The notes under the pieces: model-generated
The model's database searches: none
Told to the model about the DNA's origin: nothing
Seen by the model: the letters and a program-made list of their open reading frames with translations, nothing else
Part shown: positions 27,935 to 37,965 of the stretch, piece after piece
How the letters are laid out: each line of letters begins with the position of its first letter
Position numbering within the stretch: the stretch's first letter is position 1
Assembly: GCA_028819195.1 (NCBI GenBank)
Contig: JAPPMF010000012.1
Span: 273,610-337,609, forward strand
Direction of reading: 5' to 3'
DNA from: Bin55 sp028819195
Lineage (GTDB): Bacteria; Pseudomonadota; Gammaproteobacteria; Pseudomonadales; Azotimanducaceae
Length of the DNA: 64,000 nucleotides
Position numbers and translations under genes: made by a program

Positions 27935-29226
27935 AACCCAATTATTCTCTCATCTGGATCGTCCTATGTCTTTCGATCTTCTTACTATTTCCAAACATCC
28001 GAATGTTGGTTTATGTGATAATCGGTATATTTGTTTTGATCGTACTCCTTGATGCTTTAGCGGCTCGTAGTCTCCAAGCTGGTCAGTTGTCCGTCTACCG
28101 AAATATCGCCACTTCTTTAGCAATCCGTTGCAAAAGTAAAGTCTATTTGATCGTAAAGAATTTACATCGAAAGCCATGTGTTCTCGCCATACAGGATCGC
28201 TGTCCTCTTGAACTGTATCCACAAGGTTCAAGTGCTAAGGCGAATCTTAATCCTAGAGAGGAATTTCACTTAGAATACACCATAGAACCGACCATGCGCG
28301 GAGAATTTGAGTTCGAATTCGTCGACTTTCAGTTAACGTCGCCCTTGGGATTCTGGCAACGGTTCTTTCACGTATCTTGTGTTGATAAGGTAAGAGTGTA
28401 TCCTGACTTTTCTCAAATTACAAAATATTTGAGCTTTTTACTCGCCCATCAAACACATCAACTAGGATTGAAAAAACAACGCCGACGTGGGATTGGATTA
28501 GATTTTCATCAGCTAAGAGAGTACCGTCAAGGTGACGCTTTAAATCATATCGACTGGAACGCGACATCTCGGCGGCGAACGCTGATTTCGCGTGAATACC
28601 AAGATGAAAAAGAACAACATCTGCTGTTCATGATTGATACCGGTTCGCGTATGCACACTGACGAACTTGGAGCAGCTCTCTTCGATAGTGCTCTCGATGG
28701 CTTATTGCTACTATCCTATATTGCTCTGCAACAGGGAGACACGGTATCGGTCATGTGTTTTGGCTACACACAAAGATGGATTCAATCTATCAACGGATTT
28801 TCTTCCATCCCGCGACTGTTAAATCACACGTACGACATTCAGACTGGTGCGTATGCCTCCGATTACATTGCCGCGGCTGAAGAGACGCTCGCGCGGCATC
28901 GGAAACGTTCAATGGTCTTAGTACTCACGTGTTTGCGAGACGACGATGCCGATCTACCGGTCGCACTCAAATTATTATCGACCAGACACACAGTTGTACT
29001 CGCCAATCTTTATGAGAACGTCGTTGACTTGGTACATAGCATGGAAGTTAAAACTGAACAACAAGCATTAACAGTACTAGGACTATCGAAGTACATCCAG
29101 CAACGTTCCCAAGTCATATCGAAGTGCGAAGGGTCTTGCAATATGGTCTTGGAGAGCCAACCAAGAGATTTACCAACGCATCTGGTAAACGCTTATTGGC
29201 AACTCAAACGATCGGGTAGGTTTTAG
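27931..29226 (+). CDS. DUF58 (VWA-like) domain protein, MoxR partner
   Basis: This 431-residue protein has an N-terminal double span (SLIWIVLCLSIFLLFPNIRM...VLIVLLDALA), a beta domain and the DUF58 signature LREYRQGDALNHIDWNATSRRRTLISREYQDEKEQ, followed by a VWA-like region with FMIDTGSRM. In characterised clusters DUF58 proteins are substrates or adaptors of MoxR. ATGA overlap (27931) couples it to moxR. It ends the tight operon; the next gene begins 189 bp later. Confidence 0.92.
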   Translation: MKPNYSLIWIVLCLSIFLLFPNIRMLVYVIIGIFVLIVLLDALAARSLQAGQLSVYRNIATSLAIRCKSKVYLIVKNLHRKPCVLAIQDRCPLELYPQGSSAKANLNPREEFHLEYTIEPTMRGEFEFEFVDFQLTSPLGFWQRFFHVSCVDKVRVYPDFSQITKYLSFLLAHQTHQLGLKKQRRRGIGLDFHQLREYRQGDALNHIDWNATSRRRTLISREYQDEKEQHLLFMIDTGSRMHTDELGAALFDSALDGLLLLSYIALQQGDTVSVMCFGYTQRWIQSINGFSSIPRLLNHTYDIQTGAYASDYIAAAEETLARHRKRSMVLVLTCLRDDDADLPVALKLLSTRHTVVLANLYENVVDLVHSMEVKTEQQALTVLGLSKYIQQRSQVISKCEGSCNMVLESQPRDLPTHLVNAYWQLKRSGRF

Positions 29227-29415
29227 CTAAACATGGAAAATTCTCATTAAACTGTTCAGAGAAGAAAGAACGGAGAATTCTTAAGGATACTGAAGTACGT
29301 ACGATTGCAATTTAATCGTTTGCTTCAGAAGCTGGATAGACAAAGTATCGATATGCAAAAATTGCAAAATTCTGAAGACTAACAGGGACCCGATTTACCT
29401 CCACTAATCATCAGT

Positions 29416-30066
29416 ATGGTAGAACCGTTCAAAAACCCCTATCTTGTCCCTCAGGCCAAACTAGAACAGGACTCTCACAATTCAAAACCTGGGGAACTAG
29501 CAAGTGTTGGACAACGAATTGGTGCCCGATGTATCGACTTTGGGTTCTGGTTTGCACTTTGCTTTGGTCCAATCATTGTGTTGTCGCTAGTAATAGGATT
29601 TGCGTTCTATAACTTTTATGCTGGTTCAACTTCTAACACCTGGGCACCCGAACTCGCAGACCATATCTCTACAGCCTATTTATCTGGACCATCCGCGACA
29701 CCTGCTTCACCCCAACCATTTTCTTGGACTTTTTTATACAGACTGAACTTTAACAATCCATGGGCTTATTTTTGGTTGATTGTGGGTCAAGTAGTGTTTC
29801 TAATTCTCCAAGGATACCTGCTAGAAAAAAGGGGACAAACCATTGGTAAAAGAATGCTTGACATTGCTATCGTCGATCGCGATACACTGGAGAAACCAAA
29901 CTTCGGAACGCTTTATCTTAAACGTTATTTATTGTTTGAGTTGCTAGCAATCATCGGATACGGGTTAATCTTTCTATTCCGAGTCGTAGATTTGCTCATG
30001 TTGTATCGAGACGATCGCCGAACCATTCACGACATCGTCGCCAATACGATCGTTGTTAAACTGTAA
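29416..30066 (+). CDS. RDD family membrane protein, paralogue A
   Basis: This 216-residue protein has an N-terminal NPYLVPQAKLE segment, the RDD start GQRIGARCIDFGFWFALCFG, several spans, QTIGKRMLDIAIVDRD and a C-terminal RDDRRTIHDIVANTIVV. The last two motifs are the RDD hallmarks. It is a clear paralogue of the next gene, sharing the same layout and near-identical motifs. The preceding 189 bp contain no gene. Substrate unknown. Confidence 0.88.
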   Translation: MVEPFKNPYLVPQAKLEQDSHNSKPGELASVGQRIGARCIDFGFWFALCFGPIIVLSLVIGFAFYNFYAGSTSNTWAPELADHISTAYLSGPSATPASPQPFSWTFLYRLNFNNPWAYFWLIVGQVVFLILQGYLLEKRGQTIGKRMLDIAIVDRDTLEKPNFGTLYLKRYLLFELLAIIGYGLIFLFRVVDLLMLYRDDRRTIHDIVANTIVVKL

Positions 30067-30231
30067 AGTAACCAAAATGTAGAATTTGCATGTTCTCAAC
30101 ACAAGACGATCACACAACGAACTAAACAAATCAGCCAATTTAACACTGTTGGAAACAGTTCATATCTAGAGTTGATATTCCGCAAGCTACCCAGCGACAA
30201 CACGACAACCACCAACTTGATGAAATCCCCT

Positions 30232-30834
30232 ATGAACGAAACACTTGACAACCCTTACAGGGTATCTCAAGCGAGTCTTGAAACATCTTTTTCGGAGGTG
30301 GGTGAAATTGAACTGGCTGGTATCGGACAAAGAATCGGTGCACGTTGCATCGACTTAGGATTGTGGTATATTAGTTTTGTTGTGGTAGGAGTAATAATTG
30401 GTCTACTCTGGATATTCACTTTTTCTTCATTTTCCGATTCTTCTTTCGAACAATTAGAGAAAATATTCGAAGAAGTCATAAATCCTGATTTAACATCTTG
30501 GAAAGATTTATTCAATATTCACAAACCAATGATTTATATCATTTTAATCGTTGGACAAGCCGTATTTCTTGCCCTACAAGGATACTTTCTAGCAACACGT
30601 GGACAAACTATCGGTAAACGTATCCTTAATATAGCGATAGTCGACCGAGATACAAGACAGCTACTTCCACTTCGCGATTTATACCTTCGACGCTATTTTG
30701 TGTTCGAATCTATTTTTATCTTGAGTGATTTACTACTACTATTATTCCGCCTTATCGATTTGCTGTTTTTGGCTCGAGACGATCGCCGTACTATTCACGA
30801 TATGGTTGCCAACACCATCGTCGTGAAAGTTTAA
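30232..30834 (+). CDS. RDD family membrane protein, paralogue B
   Basis: Paralogue of the preceding gene: NPYRVSQASLE, GQRIGARCIDLGLWYISFVV, QTIGKRILNIAIVDRD and RDDRRTIHDMVANTIVVKV. ATG 30232 aligns exactly with the start of paralogue A; an in-frame ATG at 30220 and a TTG at 30172 are alternatives. The variable loop between spans 1 and 2 differs most, as expected if the copies recognise different partners. asnS follows 26 bp downstream. Confidence 0.88.
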   Translation: MNETLDNPYRVSQASLETSFSEVGEIELAGIGQRIGARCIDLGLWYISFVVVGVIIGLLWIFTFSSFSDSSFEQLEKIFEEVINPDLTSWKDLFNIHKPMIYIILIVGQAVFLALQGYFLATRGQTIGKRILNIAIVDRDTRQLLPLRDLYLRRYFVFESIFILSDLLLLLFRLIDLLFLARDDRRTIHDMVANTIVVKV

Positions 30835-30860
30835 GTAGCGCCGAGCACCCGTAGTTTAGC

Positions 30861-32273
30861 ATGAACGTTCATGACAAAGATGAGAGTCACTCAAACGACG
30901 GCGCAGTCCCCGTCCGCGCCGGAATCGAGATTCTCAGCGAGCAAACTAGTATCGGTCAAAGAGTCATTCTCAAAGGTTGGATTCGATCACTTCGTACCTC
31001 CAGAGCAGGAATTGCTTTTTTACACATTTCGGATGGTTCTTGTTTACAACCAGTACAAGCAATAATCGATGAAAACGTCCAAAATTACTCTGAAATCCTC
31101 AACTTATCGACCGGTACCGCTGTCTCCGTCTTGGGTGAAGTAGTAGAGTCGCTTGGCAAAGGTCAAGATCGCGAAATCAGAGCAGATAAGGTCGAAATTG
31201 TAGGTACGATTGAAAAACCAGAATCCTACCCCGTAGCAAAGAAAAAACATAGTTTTGAATACCTCAGAACCGTCGCGCATTTACGACCACGTACCAATAC
31301 GTTTGGTGCAATCGCGCGTCTCAGACACAACCTCGCTATGGCTGTCCATGAGTTCTTTTCTGAAAGAGGTTTTGTTTGGGTGAACACTCCAATTATCACT
31401 GGCAGCGATTGCGAAGGTGCCGGTGATCTGTTCCGAGTGAGTGCACTCGACCTCGCAAACTTTCCTGGTTATGATCAAGACTTCTTTGGTCGTGAAACAT
31501 TCTTGTCCGTTTCAGGACAATTGAATGTCGAAGCTTTCTGTCTTGCACTATCGAAAGTATATACCTTCGGTCCGACTTTCAGAGCAGAAAACTCCAATAC
31601 CGCTCGCCATCTCGCAGAGTTTTGGATGATCGAACCTGAGATCGCCTTTGCCGATTTAAACGATAACGCGGACTTAGCAGAGGATTTTCTCAAATCAGTA
31701 CTCACCAAAGTCGTCGAAAAGTCAGCCGACGATCTGAGTTTCTTTCAACAACGTATCGATGATCAAGTCATGTCTCGAATCGACGGAGTCATGAATAACT
31801 CATTTATACGAATGGACTATACCGATGCGATTAGGAAACTGAAAAATTCAAAGCAATCATTTGAGTTCCCAGTCGAGTGGGGAAATGACTTGCAGTCGGA
31901 ACATGAGAAATACCTAACAAAAGTCTATAACTCACCCGTAATTGTGATGAACTATCCTGAGTCTATAAAAGCGTTCTACATGCGTTTGAATGACGACCAA
32001 AAAACAGTCGCAGCGATGGATGTACTAGTACCTGGAGTAGGTGAAATTATTGGAGGGAGCCAACGCGAGGAACGTTTTGCTGTCCTCGACTCGCGCATGG
32101 ACGAGACCGTGAAGGAAGAGTTGTGGTGGTATTTAGCCTTACGGCAGTATGGCAGTGTTCCACATGCGGGATTTGGTGTAGGATTTGAGAGATTACTCAT
32201 GTACCTGACCGGAATGCAGAATATTCGTGATGTTATCCCTTTCCCACGTACCCCTTCTAACGCGTCGTTCTAA
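30861..32273 (+). CDS. asnS: Asparaginyl-tRNA synthetase
   Basis: This 470-residue class II synthetase has an OB-fold anticodon domain at the N-terminus (about residues 25-115), motif 2 in TFRAENSNTARHLAEFWMIE and motif 3 in GFGVGFERLLMYLTGM. The GSDCEGAGDLFRV segment is specific for AsnRS and separates it from AspRS. It attaches asparagine to tRNA-Asn. ATG at 30861. Confidence 0.97.
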   Translation: MNVHDKDESHSNDGAVPVRAGIEILSEQTSIGQRVILKGWIRSLRTSRAGIAFLHISDGSCLQPVQAIIDENVQNYSEILNLSTGTAVSVLGEVVESLGKGQDREIRADKVEIVGTIEKPESYPVAKKKHSFEYLRTVAHLRPRTNTFGAIARLRHNLAMAVHEFFSERGFVWVNTPIITGSDCEGAGDLFRVSALDLANFPGYDQDFFGRETFLSVSGQLNVEAFCLALSKVYTFGPTFRAENSNTARHLAEFWMIEPEIAFADLNDNADLAEDFLKSVLTKVVEKSADDLSFFQQRIDDQVMSRIDGVMNNSFIRMDYTDAIRKLKNSKQSFEFPVEWGNDLQSEHEKYLTKVYNSPVIVMNYPESIKAFYMRLNDDQKTVAAMDVLVPGVGEIIGGSQREERFAVLDSRMDETVKEELWWYLALRQYGSVPHAGFGVGFERLLMYLTGMQNIRDVIPFPRTPSNASF

Positions 32274-32301
32274 GTACCTACACTAACTATTTCGCGCTCC
32301 T

Positions 32302-34070
32302 GTGATACGCGATTTACTTCGACTCATACCCCACGTATCGAAGTATCGGGGCGCTTGATCTGGGGAGTATCTCTTTTTCTCATCGCGAGGCTGTTCGAAG
32401 CCTCGATTCCAGTTTTACTCGGAATCGGAATTGATCGTCTATCTCAAGGACGTATAGATCTAGCTTTTCCAATTTTTGGAATCGTTTTCGCTGTTGCTAG
32501 TCAATTTATGATCGTCAGTTGGGCACGGATCGCCGTTCGACGAGTGGGATTTCTTGTCCAACACGATTTACGCGAAAAATTCTACGCGCATTTACAGCTT
32601 ATGGGACCCACATTCTGCGGTAAATTCGCCGTTGGCAACTTAATGACACGCGCGATTGCCGACATTCAATTGATACGCCGTTTAATCAACATGGGAACCA
32701 TTAGTGTAGTGATTTTTGTATTCGCTAATTTAGTTGGTTTGGCGTGCATGTTGTACTACTCCCCCTTGCTCACGTTATTGATTATTCCACCACTTCTCTT
32801 CCTCTTTCTTTACACCTGGCGTACGTCCATAACACTAGGTGAAGCTTCACGTCATGTACAAGAACGGATGTCCGACATGAGTGCTCACGTGCAGGAAAAC
32901 ATTACCGGTGTACGTACTATTCAAGCAATGGTGCAAGAAGAAAATGAAATTCAACGATTCGATCAGCACAACCTCAAATACTCCGAGGCTTTCTACGCAC
33001 ATGCAAGATTGCATTCACGTATGCAAGCAATTATGCCCTGCTTCACTGCTATAAGTATTGTGATCGTGCTTGGGTACGGCGGTCATTTAGTTTTAAGCGA
33101 ACAAATGTCAGTGGGGGATTACACCGCCTTTTTTACCTTTGTACATATGGTTGTACAACCGTTTCGCGTTGCCGGTATCACAATTAGTCTCTTACAGAGA
33201 GCGGCAGTAGCGAGTCGACGATTGTTCGAAATCTTTGATACCTCGCCAGAAATCAAAGATGAACCAAAAAATTACGCGCCAAAAGAAATATCAGGGCAAA
33301 TGAAGATAAACAATCTTTCGTTCAAATATCCAGGTTCTGATAAACACGCGTTAGAAAACATTAGTCTAGAAATTGAAACCGGGCAAACGATTACGATCAT
33401 GGGAAGAATTGGATCTGGCAAGACCACTTTCTTAAAACAATTGTTGCGATTATTAGACACTCCGAAAAATCAAGTTTTCATCGACGGATTCGACATTAGA
33501 GATTACCCTCTTAAACAGCTACGAGCACAAGTGGCATTTGTCCCGCAGGACGCATTTCTATTTGGTGAATCGATGCGATCCAATATCACCTATGATGAAC
33601 CTCGACGTGTACGCGAAAAAATCTGGGAAGCTGCTAGCTACGCGGTTTTAGATGAGACGATTGACCATATGGCGAAGAAATTGGATACTGTTGTCGGCGA
33701 ACGCGGTGTTACGCTCTCAGGTGGTCAAAAACAAAGAACCACGGTTGCACGAGGGCTCATTCGGCATGCACCCGTATTGATCCTCGATGATTGTTTTGCG
33801 TCAATCGATACCGAAACTGAGGAACTCATTTTACAAGAATTACAACAACTCCGTGCTGATCGAACGACGATTCTAGTTTCCCACCGAGTTTCTACGGCGA
33901 AACATTCAGATCGAATTATCATTTTCGATTCAGGTGAAATTATTGAACAGGGAACTCATCAAGAACTTCTTGCACATTCAGGTACCTATCGTGAATTAGA
34001 AAGAATTCAGCATACTGGTGCTACCCAAGAAGATTATCACTCGATTTTCCAACAACAAACTGGATCATGA
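32302..34070 (+). CDS. Heterodimeric ABC exporter subunit, MdlA-like (apparent frameshift)
   Basis: The main open frame runs from 32355 and encodes a six-span ABC membrane domain plus an ATPase domain with Walker A GRIGSGKTT, signature LSGGQKQR and a degenerate Walker B (ILDDCFASID, Asp for catalytic Glu), as in MdlA-type half-transporters. The frame has no usual start. In the neighbouring frame, GTG 32302 reads VIRDLLRLIPHVSKYRG and then meets TGA at 32356-32358. Joining the two frames by one extra base in the GGGG run at 32348-32351 restores the expected N-terminus (KYRGRLIWGVSLF). So a -1 indel is likely, either in the genome or in the consensus. ATGA overlap couples it to the next gene. 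Confidence 0.85.
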
Positions 34071-34168
34071 CAACTAATACCCACAAACAACGAAATTACA
34101 GTGCATTCGAAGCTGATTTTTCTGGTGCTGCACTGAACTATAGGCTGTTAAAACGACTGTTGTGATGG

Positions 34169-35938
34169 ATGCGTCCTTACTGGTTCACATTAACTACGAG
34201 CATCGTACTTGTGAGTATCGCTTCGATCATGACGATACTGCTACCCATCATACTGTCTGTTGTTGTAATCGACTATATATTGAAGAATTCTTCAGAAACA
34301 TTTGCACCAGATTTTGGCTTAGTCCAACTCACCGAATGGTTAGCAACGTTCACAGGTTGGCCACTATTGGTCGCGGCAAGTCTGTTGTTTGTCACGTCTC
34401 ATCTGATCTGGACATTTACGATCCACTTTCATCAAACGACACTTAATCTAGCGGTGGTTAATACCCTTCGAGACTTAAGACACGATTTATTTGAACATTT
34501 GGAGACTCGACCGTCGTCGTTCTACGACAACGTCGCCACCGGACGAATTATGACTCGGGTAACTAATGACATCGAAGCTCTATATGAACTATTGCGGGGT
34601 CTCGGTTCCCTACTCGGAGAATTATTGCCATTTTTGTTCGCTCTTGTTGTAATGATCTCGGTTAGTTTCCAAATGTCACTCATACTACTTTGTTACATAC
34701 CAATTTTGGTCATTGTCACATTGGTGTTTCGTCGTTATTCACGAAGATTGTTCCGACTAGTTCGACAAACAGTTGCTTCACTCAATCAAAATCTACAAGA
34801 AAATCTGAATGGCTTACAAGTAGTGCAACTTTCTAATCGAGAGGAATTCAATCACAAACGTTACCAGAACATAAACCACAACAATCTCAAACTGGAAACA
34901 AGCCTGATGCGCCGGGAAACCGTCTATACATCCTTCAACGATAGTATGGCTGCAGTCGCGATTGGAATAATCTTATGGTTTGCAGGTGGTAAAGTCATTC
35001 AAAACGAAATCTCCTTGGGTGGTATGATCCTGTTCACCCGTTTCATTGACATGTTGTTTCATCCCATAGTAGTACTCGGCGAACAAATCAACATTTTGTT
35101 TCGCGCCATGGCAAGTGGTGAAAGAATATTTCAAGCTCTAGACTGGGACGAAGCTATTCATGAACCGACGAAACCAAAAACTTTACCCCAACGAATAGAA
35201 GGACACGTTGAATACCGTAATCTTACTTTCAGTTATCGTGACGAACCGGTGTTAAAAAACGTTTCATTTACTATTGAACCTGGAGAAAAATTGGCGATAG
35301 TCGGAACGACGGGCTCAGGTAAAAGCACACTAATTCGTTTGCTGAGTCGACTCTATGATGTACCAAACCAGTCTATTTTTATTGATGGCATTGATGTCAA
35401 CAAAATAATGACACGAGATTTACGTACGAGAATCGGCGTAGTCTTACAAGACTTTCACATCTTCTCCGGAACGATCATGGACAACATTTCGCTAGGAGAT
35501 GACGCAATTAATGAAAGCAAAATTTTAGCGGCCGCAAAACTAGTTAATGCCCATCACTTTATTTCAACGCTTCCAAATGGTTACCATACAGTTTTATCGG
35601 AACGAGGACAAAATATTTCTCAAGGACAGCGTCAATTGTTAGCCTTTGCAAGAGTAGTAGCTGCAGATCCTGAGCTGTTAGTGTTAGACGAAGCGACTGC
35701 AAACATCGATACTGAAACTGAACTTCTCATACAGGATGCGCTAAGAAAACTGACATCAGGTCGAACTTCGATTATTGTGGCTCATCGTTTGCAAACGATT
35801 CAAGATTCAAACAGGGTATTGGTTATGGAAAATGGTGTTGTCGCTGAAATAGGAACCCAAACGGAATTACTCGAAGCAAAAGGAAAATACTTTAAACTAC
35901 ATCAATATCAATTTCAACAAGATACACCGATTTCCTAA
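34169..35938 (+). CDS. Heterodimeric ABC exporter subunit, MdlB-like (in-frame TGA upstream)
   Basis: This 589-residue half-transporter has six spans and a complete ATPase: Walker A GTTGSGKST, signature ISQGQRQ, Walker B LLVLDEATANID. It should supply the catalytically active site opposite the degenerate one of its partner. The authentic start is probably ATG 34067, which overlaps the preceding stop as ATGA. That frame runs 32 codons (ending NYRLLKRLL), then a TGA at 34163-34165, then WMRPYWF in the same frame, which fits family N-termini if TGA replaces an Arg/Lys codon. Restart at ATG 34169 would lose only the cytoplasmic N-tail. Confidence 0.88.
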   Translation: MRPYWFTLTTSIVLVSIASIMTILLPIILSVVVIDYILKNSSETFAPDFGLVQLTEWLATFTGWPLLVAASLLFVTSHLIWTFTIHFHQTTLNLAVVNTLRDLRHDLFEHLETRPSSFYDNVATGRIMTRVTNDIEALYELLRGLGSLLGELLPFLFALVVMISVSFQMSLILLCYIPILVIVTLVFRRYSRRLFRLVRQTVASLNQNLQENLNGLQVVQLSNREEFNHKRYQNINHNNLKLETSLMRRETVYTSFNDSMAAVAIGIILWFAGGKVIQNEISLGGMILFTRFIDMLFHPIVVLGEQINILFRAMASGERIFQALDWDEAIHEPTKPKTLPQRIEGHVEYRNLTFSYRDEPVLKNVSFTIEPGEKLAIVGTTGSGKSTLIRLLSRLYDVPNQSIFIDGIDVNKIMTRDLRTRIGVVLQDFHIFSGTIMDNISLGDDAINESKILAAAKLVNAHHFISTLPNGYHTVLSERGQNISQGQRQLLAFARVVAADPELLVLDEATANIDTETELLIQDALRKLTSGRTSIIVAHRLQTIQDSNRVLVMENGVVAEIGTQTELLEAKGKYFKLHQYQFQQDTPIS

Positions 35939-35977
35939 CGAAATGCTGAGGAGAGGAACGGTACAACGGAACACTTC

Positions 35978-36976
35978 GTGAACAGATCAAATAATTCTTC
36001 GAAAAGCGGAGATAAATATCGAACCCCACAGGGGTTTGTCGCAGTGCGCGATGGTCTGACACCAAAGCGTGCTCAAAGGTATCTCAATACGACTGAAATT
36101 GAAGTGATGTCAAGTTCTCGAAAACCTACATGGATTCGTGCCAAAATACCAGGAGGAAAACAGTTTCACGAAGTTAATCGAACCGTAGATGAGCACGATT
36201 TAAATACCGTTTGCAAAGAGTCTCACTGTCCAAATATCGGTGAGTGTTGGTCAGCAGGTACAGCAACGTTGATGTTACTTGGTTCTGTATGCACCAGGGC
36301 TTGTCGATTTTGTGCTGTCGATACAGGTCATCCAAACGGTTGGATAGATGAACTCGAACCCGACAACTGTGCGCAAGCAGTACAATTAATGAACTTAAAG
36401 TATGTAGTCCTAACTTCGGTTGATCGAGACGATTTACCAGACGGTGGAGCCACTCATTACGCCCGCTGCATCGTAGCTATTTCTAAAGCTAATTCGGATG
36501 TAACGATCGAAGCACTCACACCAGATTTTGCTGGTGATTTGAATGCCGTATCTACAGTCGTCAATGCACCCATTAGTGTGTTTGCCCAAAACATTGAGAC
36601 AGTACGTTCATTAACTTCGCTAGTACGCGATCCCCGAGCTGGTTACCAACAGACTCTCACAGTCTTAAAACACGCTAAAACCGTACGAAATATCTCGACA
36701 AAATCAAGTTTGATGTTGGGATTAGGTGAAACGGACAGTGAGATTGAACAGACTATGACTGATCTCCTAGAGCACAAAGTTGACTTTCTTACTTTAGGGC
36801 AATACCTACGACCGACAAAAAACCACTTACCTGTTGTTCGGTGGGTACATCCTGAACAATTTGAAAAATATCGTGAACTCGGGCTACAGCTAGGTTTTAA
36901 GGACATAGCCGCTGGTCCTCTTGTTCGATCTTCGTATCGAGCAGATCGACTGATGAATCACCTCGATACTGCTTGA
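35978..36976 (+). CDS. lipA: Lipoyl synthase
   Basis: This 332-residue radical-SAM enzyme inserts two sulfurs into octanoyl groups on lipoyl domains. The auxiliary cluster cysteines are C79, C84 and C90 (CKESHCPNIGEC), and the radical-SAM cysteines are C105, C109 and C112 (CTRACRFC). The C-terminal RSSYRAD is present, with the essential Ser. GTG at 35978 begins it; the first ~35 residues are not conserved, and a later start at ATG about residue 44 is too short. lipB is not adjacent. Confidence 0.96.
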   Translation: MNRSNNSSKSGDKYRTPQGFVAVRDGLTPKRAQRYLNTTEIEVMSSSRKPTWIRAKIPGGKQFHEVNRTVDEHDLNTVCKESHCPNIGECWSAGTATLMLLGSVCTRACRFCAVDTGHPNGWIDELEPDNCAQAVQLMNLKYVVLTSVDRDDLPDGGATHYARCIVAISKANSDVTIEALTPDFAGDLNAVSTVVNAPISVFAQNIETVRSLTSLVRDPRAGYQQTLTVLKHAKTVRNISTKSSLMLGLGETDSEIEQTMTDLLEHKVDFLTLGQYLRPTKNHLPVVRWVHPEQFEKYRELGLQLGFKDIAAGPLVRSSYRADRLMNHLDTA

Positions 36977-37041
36977 TGGAATGAAGCCTAAACCTTAAAA
37001 AAGATAAATCGCAAATCACTTACATTGAGGAACCGTTTTTA

Positions 37042-37965
37042 ATGAACGACAATACAAAAGCTTGTGTGACCTTTGAGAATACACACAAGAAATTTGGCTC
37101 ACTTGTTGCACTCGACTGCTTAAATTTACAAATTCCAAGGGGAAGTGTGTACGGTTTTCTTGGTCCAAATGGAGCTGGAAAAACGACAGCCATGCGCATT
37201 CTTGTGGGGATAAGTAAACCGACCTCTGGAAGTGTACAAGTCCTAGATTCAAACAATATTGATGAAGTGCGTCACCTCATCGGATACCTACCTGAAGAAA
37301 AAGGGTTGTATAAACGCATGCGGGTGATCGATTACATCGTTTACTTCGGCCGGTTGAATGGGTTAGCAAAAAAAGAAGCAGTGAAACGAGCTAATCAATT
37401 ACTTAACGAGTTTCAACTTGAAGAATGGGCAAAAGAAAAATGCCAGTCTTTATCAAAAGGAATGGGACAAAAAGTCCAATTGATGGCTACGTTGATTAAC
37501 GATCCTCAGCTGATGGTTCTCGATGAACCTTTTAGTGGGTTAGATCCGGTGAATGTTGAAGTGGTTCGAACCATCATATTGGAAAAGGTAAAACAAAACT
37601 CCACCGTAATCTTATCGACTCACATCATGGAACAAGCTGAAACGCTATGTGATGCCGTGGTTTTGATCAATAAAGGCAAGGCAGTACTTGAAGGACCATT
37701 GAATGAAGTAAGAAAAGGTGATACCATTTCGGTAGATCACGAAGGAGATGTTTCTGTGTTTGATGGATTGCCTGGAGTGATCTCGGTAAAACAAGTGGGG
37801 CATTCCGCGGTCCTGTCCATCGAGCCGGGACACGATACTCAAGCGATATTACAAACTATTTTTAGTCGAACCAAAGTCTCACAGTTTAATGCTAATTCCG
37901 TTTCACTTCACGAGATTTTCCTACGCGAAGTGAAACAAACTGAAGTTGAGGATGCAACCGACTAG
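37042..37965 (+). CDS. ABC exporter ATPase, NatA-like
   Basis: This 307-residue ATPase has Walker A GPNGAGKTT, signature LSKGMGQKVQL (K for the first G), Walker B LMVLDEPFSGLDPV and the H-loop STHIMEQAE. The extended C-terminus (about 80 residues) is shared with NatA/YhaQ-type sodium or peptide exporters. It overlaps the permease gene and forms one exporter with it. The true substrate cannot be read from sequence. Confidence 0.9.
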   Translation: MNDNTKACVTFENTHKKFGSLVALDCLNLQIPRGSVYGFLGPNGAGKTTAMRILVGISKPTSGSVQVLDSNNIDEVRHLIGYLPEEKGLYKRMRVIDYIVYFGRLNGLAKKEAVKRANQLLNEFQLEEWAKEKCQSLSKGMGQKVQLMATLINDPQLMVLDEPFSGLDPVNVEVVRTIILEKVKQNSTVILSTHIMEQAETLCDAVVLINKGKAVLEGPLNEVRKGDTISVDHEGDVSVFDGLPGVISVKQVGHSAVLSIEPGHDTQAILQTIFSRTKVSQFNANSVSLHEIFLREVKQTEVEDATD

